Assembly: GCF_048544455.1 (NCBI RefSeq)
Contig: NC_133526.1
Coordinates: 7,828,001-7,892,000, forward strand
DNA length: 64,000 nucleotides
DNA from: Silene latifolia
Taxonomy: Eukaryota > Streptophyta > Magnoliopsida > Caryophyllales > Caryophyllaceae
Direction of reading: 5' to 3'
In this document: one piece after another, positions 60,290 through 64,000 of the stretch
How the letters are laid out: every line of letters begins with the position of its first letter
Position numbering within the stretch: the first letter of the stretch is position 1
Notes under the pieces: generated by a model
Databases searched by the model: none
Told to the model about the DNA's origin: nothing
The model's input: only the letters and a program-made list of their open reading frames with translations
Made by a program: the position numbers and the translations under genes

Positions 60290-61891
60290 TTCTCAGGCTG
60301 CTTCTCTAATTGCCGTTCAGTAAGAACGACGGCTGCCGACGGCGGATCTACAAAAAATTCACACAGCGCATCCATGTCAACATTCATCGACACACAGCAG
60401 AGAGTCTGTCATCGGGAATGCATAATGAACCAGCTAAGTCTGAACCACAGGTTAGATCCGTACCAGTCTGGACCTTCTTAAATGGAGGACCGGATGGATC
60501 ATTCTTTTCCCCGGCAACGGTAGAAGACGGCAGTGGCTCTTTTCTCTTCTTTGGAAGAGGAGGGCCCTTCGCAACGGTCACCACCTCCTCGGTGATATCG
60601 ACGACCTCCACATGCTCCTTCTGGACCGCTGGGGTTGAAGAGGGAGTTGGGACTGACGCCGTCGCCGAACGGGACGCCGCCTTCTTTTTTCTCTTCGGCA
60701 CGCCACCGAGAACCCGTGCTTGAGCCGCCGCCGGATCCAGTGCCTTCAGTTGCTTGTCCATAAGTTCGTTGGGAGCCAGTCTACGATCACGCGCGTCGGC
60801 CGAGGACGCCGGCCGAACGACCTTCCCGTCCTTATCAAGCCCTAACCTCTTCAAGGTCCTCTCGCATGCATCCTGGCCAAACCGGTCTGCAAGAAACCAA
60901 ACAAGAGTTACATGAAAGAAGTAATAAAACAAAGCTCTAAAAACAAGAGCATAACAGAGCATAACAGAAAAGACGGGCCTCACACCGACCCTACTCACCC
61001 CGGTTGAGGGCGGTATGAGGCCGACGCGCAAAACGGCTCATCCTCAAGAATAATCTGAGTCGGGGGCACCCATCCCTTCTCGGATCAAACAACAGACGCC
61101 CGTTTCTCATCTGCGTTTGAGATAAACCTTGGCGGCATCCATTTTAAGGTGTTTCCGGAGACCCATTTGTCATGCTCCGCCTTACTCTCGTCCGCAAATT
61201 AACTTGGTGCTTTGGAAGGACCGGGCGTGGATAGTCATCCCAAGACCTTAACGTACACCCACCGCTCTTTCCAGTCCTTGCAGGAGGAAAGCTTATCAAC
61301 GGAAACGTAGCCCGACTCCACCTGCACGCTGTACCACCCCACTTTACCGGGGGTCGATGGCCGAAGATGATGAAGCCGGCGGGATAAGTTAACCGTAGGG
61401 ACCTCCCCCTTAAAGAGACAGAGTCATACGAAGCCAACTATCGTCCTAATGGCCAGCGGATGCAGTTGAGCCACAACGACGTTCATAGCTTTGATGTTGG
61501 CCATGACGTATTCGTTCAAAGGAAACCGGAGCCCATACTCCAGGTGCCTGATATATACGCCGATATGACCCGGGGGAGGGCAACAGACCGCCTGACCCTT
61601 CTCAGGGATAACAATTTTGTACCCATCACCGAAGGAGAAATGACCCTCGAAAAGAGTTCCACCGGAACAACTGGCGAACTTATTGGTCCAGGCACGGTCA
61701 GGACCAGTCATGCAGGCCTCGCCGTGATCCAGGAGATGCGGCCTCTCATCACCAGTAGGAATCCTTTCCTCACCGTCATCATCAAAGTCTTCATCAGCTA
61801 CATCCTCATCCTCCCATTCCTCCAAAACTTGTGGATCAACTTCGGGAGAAGGAGACCTAGGACCTCCAACGTTCAACGGAGTGACAACCAA
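60290..61891 (-). pseudogene. Antisense extra ORF of a Ty3/gypsy (Tat-like) element, 'putative gypsy type transposon' family
   Basis: Minus-strand coding blocks at about 61424-61891, 61144-61437 and 60384-61031 carry the hallmark CCPPPGHIGVYIRHLEYGLR, FPLNEYV and AQLHPLAIRTIVGF, which match the remembered Pfam family 'Putative gypsy type transposon' (Transposase_28). Acidic and Lys/Pro-rich stretches lie on either side. Such ORFs are known as extra, often antisense, genes of Tat-lineage Ty3/gypsy elements. A TATA-like tataaatag lies upstream on the minus strand near 62143-62151. This is a fossil: the ORF is broken at a few places, or split by introns, and the element's left part is missing. 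Confidence 0.65.
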
Positions 61892-62638
61892 TACTTCCTC
61901 CTCATCAGGACGCGACGAGGAACCCCCTGCGCAGCTTACTAGTCCCTAAGATCGCAGAAGACATGGTAGCAACAATTACTTAACAAAATAAAAGATTGAG
62001 AAAATTTGTTTGTTTACCTTGAAGAAAAGCACTAGCCGAAGTAACGACTCTGAAGATTTGAAGAGAAAGAAGCCCTTGAAAATTTAGAGAGAAGAAAATT
62101 TTAGAGAAAATGAAATTGGTGGCCAATTTCAGGGACTAACTGCCCTATTTATAGAGGAAAGCCCATAAAGAGGGACCAATCAGGGCACAGCCCATGAAAC
62201 GTCACCAATCGGCAATGCGTACACGTGTCGGACATGCAACCACGGAATGTCAATCGTTGCAACAGTTGAACGTCAATCAATGCAACAGTGACCAAGCGTC
62301 TTCAACACGCCACTTCATATCTCCTTGCCTATTCATCTTCCGCAACATATTCATAAGTATCTGTTCTCCGCCGGCCACATGATCAACCAAGCTAGACAGC
62401 ACCGGCTGGGGGCAATCAAAAACCACCGGCACTCTCCACCCTGGTCTCAGCCGGCGACATTTTCTTTTCCACATCAGATGTCCATTACACATCCATGTGG
62501 AGGGGGGATATGGTACGGCCTAAGCATGACCAAGCCGAGGTATAAAAAGCCGGGGCAGAAAAATTTTTACTTGCGCAGAATATACGCTCAACACACATCG
62601 GAGCCCATACCACGGCATAGACTACGCTGGGGGCAAAT

Positions 62639-63222
62639 TGATGGGGCATATTCTGCACCCGCTGACCGAGTCAACATATTGAGCAAGGTCAAAGATATCC
62701 ACAAGTAAGTCAACGACTTAGACAGCCTAACCGACGCAGCCCGTCGGCCTGTCTCTTGGGTCTCGGCTGGGACAACTAGTCAGCCAGGGCACATATCCGC
62801 GAACTCATATCCAAGAACCCTCGGCGGCGAGTCAACAGGGCCCGCCGGCCTACCATGGGTCCCTCGGCCGAGGGTAGATCAGTCTTTCCACCTGCTGGCC
62901 ACTTGGCCACTACGTGACAAAAGGTGAAAGTCTATAAATACTCCTCAACTTTTATTGAGGAAAGGATCCACAATTTAACCTAAGAATCACTATTCATCTG
63001 GTAATATCTTCCTTATCTCTCTACAAAATATACTTCGCCAAGTAACAACAACTTATCTCTCTAAGTTTACTGACTTGAGCGTCGGAGTGAGTTCGCTCGG
63101 TCCAAAGCCGAGCCCTCAGTTTGTTCATCGTTTCAGGAGACCGAAAGGAGGATTCAACCAAAGACGTCATTCTACAAGCACGGGTGGTAACAAATAACTG
63201 CTCTGGAATTACACCCGGAACA
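62639..63222 (+). mobile_element. LTR of a Ty3/gypsy (Tat-like) retrotransposon
   Basis: It starts tgatggggcatattctgc and ends cacccggaaca; length 584 bp. It carries a tataaatact box near 62934-62943. It is followed by attggcgccgtctgtgggg, a primer-binding site of the type used by plant Ty3/gypsy elements, and preceded by a purine-rich gctgggggcaaat, like a polypurine tract. The inverted solo copy lies at 14072-14658. The LTR looks whole. Confidence 0.88.
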
Positions 63223-64000
63223 ATTGGCGCCGTCTGTGGGGAAAGATACTAGAAGCTAGTCACATTCATTCCCAAACAAAAAAAAACTCAAAGCAAAAAC
63301 CACCCAAAAAGCTAAGAAGATGTCGAAACAACAAGAGGTATTCGTGACTGACGAAACCGAATTCTGCCAAGATGATACTGTCCACAATTCTGGAGTTGCG
63401 CAGCCCTCCACCGGTCGAGTAATCCAACCGGAATATGGGATGCCAATAATACCAGATACGCCGCTGCCCGCCGACCAGGTCACCATCATGGGACATGTGG
63501 TTGACGCAGCTAAACTGAAGCTACTCCTGGACCTAATTGGTAGTACGCCGGCTCACACTGTCACACCGACAAGAGCGGCGACACCCGTCCAGGAGACCAG
63601 GGCCCAAAATGTGACTCCAAAAGACTTGAACGGAGCATTGGAGGAAGCTGGCCCTGTCAAGACGCCGGAGGAGCCCAGAGTGCTAGTGGTAGACCTGAGT
63701 CCTTCCCGCACTCGCGGAAGGACGGCGTCGCCGCAGCACCGACGAGGCATGCCCCAGAGGAGTGAGAGGAGTCCGACTCACCAGAGTCGGAGAAGAAGCC
63801 CGACTCACCAGAGTCGGAGGAGAAGCCCTTCCCGCTACGAGGAGAGGAGCCGGACTAGGAATGCGAGGAGCCGATCGCCGCGTGTCGTTCGACACGTGGT
63901 CAGACAGCCCCTCATTGCCTACGTCCTTGACACCACCGTGCCAACCAAGCTAAAGTTGCCGGCGCTCACATACAAAGGGGATAACGACCCCACCGACCAT
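63223..64000 (+). mobile_element. Ty3/gypsy retrotransposon: primer-binding site and gag start, runs off window
   Basis: After the primer-binding site (63224-63243), gag starts at 63320 (MSKQQEVFVTDETE) and stays open for 227 residues to the window edge. An Arg/Ser-rich stretch with short repeats (SPTHQSRRR twice) precedes KLKLPALTYKGDNDPTDH, the conserved start of the retrotransposon gag domain. The part seen looks whole. The family is the same as the solo LTR at 14072, and the element is probably the youngest large insertion in the window. Protease to integrase would lie to the right. Confidence 0.82.

Overview
This is plant nuclear DNA. Genes are split by many GT-AG introns, telomere-box and TATA promoters are visible, and the intergenic and intronic space is filled with plant transposons (CACTA, Stowaway, Tourist, hAT MITEs, Helitron ends, Au/TS-type SINEs, TRIM, Ty3/gypsy). 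The proteins match eudicot families. The repeat vocabulary suggests Caryophyllales, but that is only an impression from memory.

Layout. 1-4110 is the right part of a CACTA (En/Spm) transposon with an Ulp1-like peptidase domain and a dense subterminal repeat array. 4300-5400 holds five copies of a 60-bp module that copies the USE + TATA layout of plant Pol II snRNA promoters. Then come seven host genes: LPA1-type P-loop kinase (+, 7103-13405), ABCG3 half-transporter (+, 16138-23428), dolichol kinase (+, 24871-32890), ABCF1/GCN20-type ABC protein (-, 34947-39721, reading frame interrupted in this sequence), a small uL18-family protein (+, 45606-45977), a two-HMA-domain isoprenylated metallochaperone (HIPP; -, 49592-52117) and a peroxisomal 4CL-like acyl-CoA ligase with an SKL tail (-, 54468-57464). 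From about 60.3 kb to the end lies Ty3/gypsy (Tat-like) material: an antisense extra ORF of the 'putative gypsy type transposon' family, one LTR with a PPT-like tract on its left and a primer-binding site on its right, and a gag start running off the window. A solo LTR of the same family sits at 14072-14658.

The genes do not form a pathway. Phytate/kinase metabolism (LPA1), membrane transport (ABCG3), N-glycosylation lipid supply (dolichol kinase), translation control (ABCF1), an organelle-type ribosomal protein, metal handling (HIPP) and peroxisomal acyl activation (4CLL7-like) are ordinary neighbours. LPA1, dolichol kinase and ABCF1 appear, from memory, to be neighbours in Arabidopsis too (At3g45040-45090 and At5g60760-60790), so this looks like an old eudicot block.

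Exon borders were derived by hand from reading frame, splice consensus and remembered family sequence. All seven gene models close in frame except ABCF1. The observations I rate highest are the USE/TATA 60-bp array, the frame-breaking 20-nt net insertion in ABCF1, a hAT-like MITE family with 8-bp target duplications sitting repeatedly in introns of neighbouring genes, a complete 252-bp TRIM, and a hAT MITE whose empty site is recognisable elsewhere in the window.
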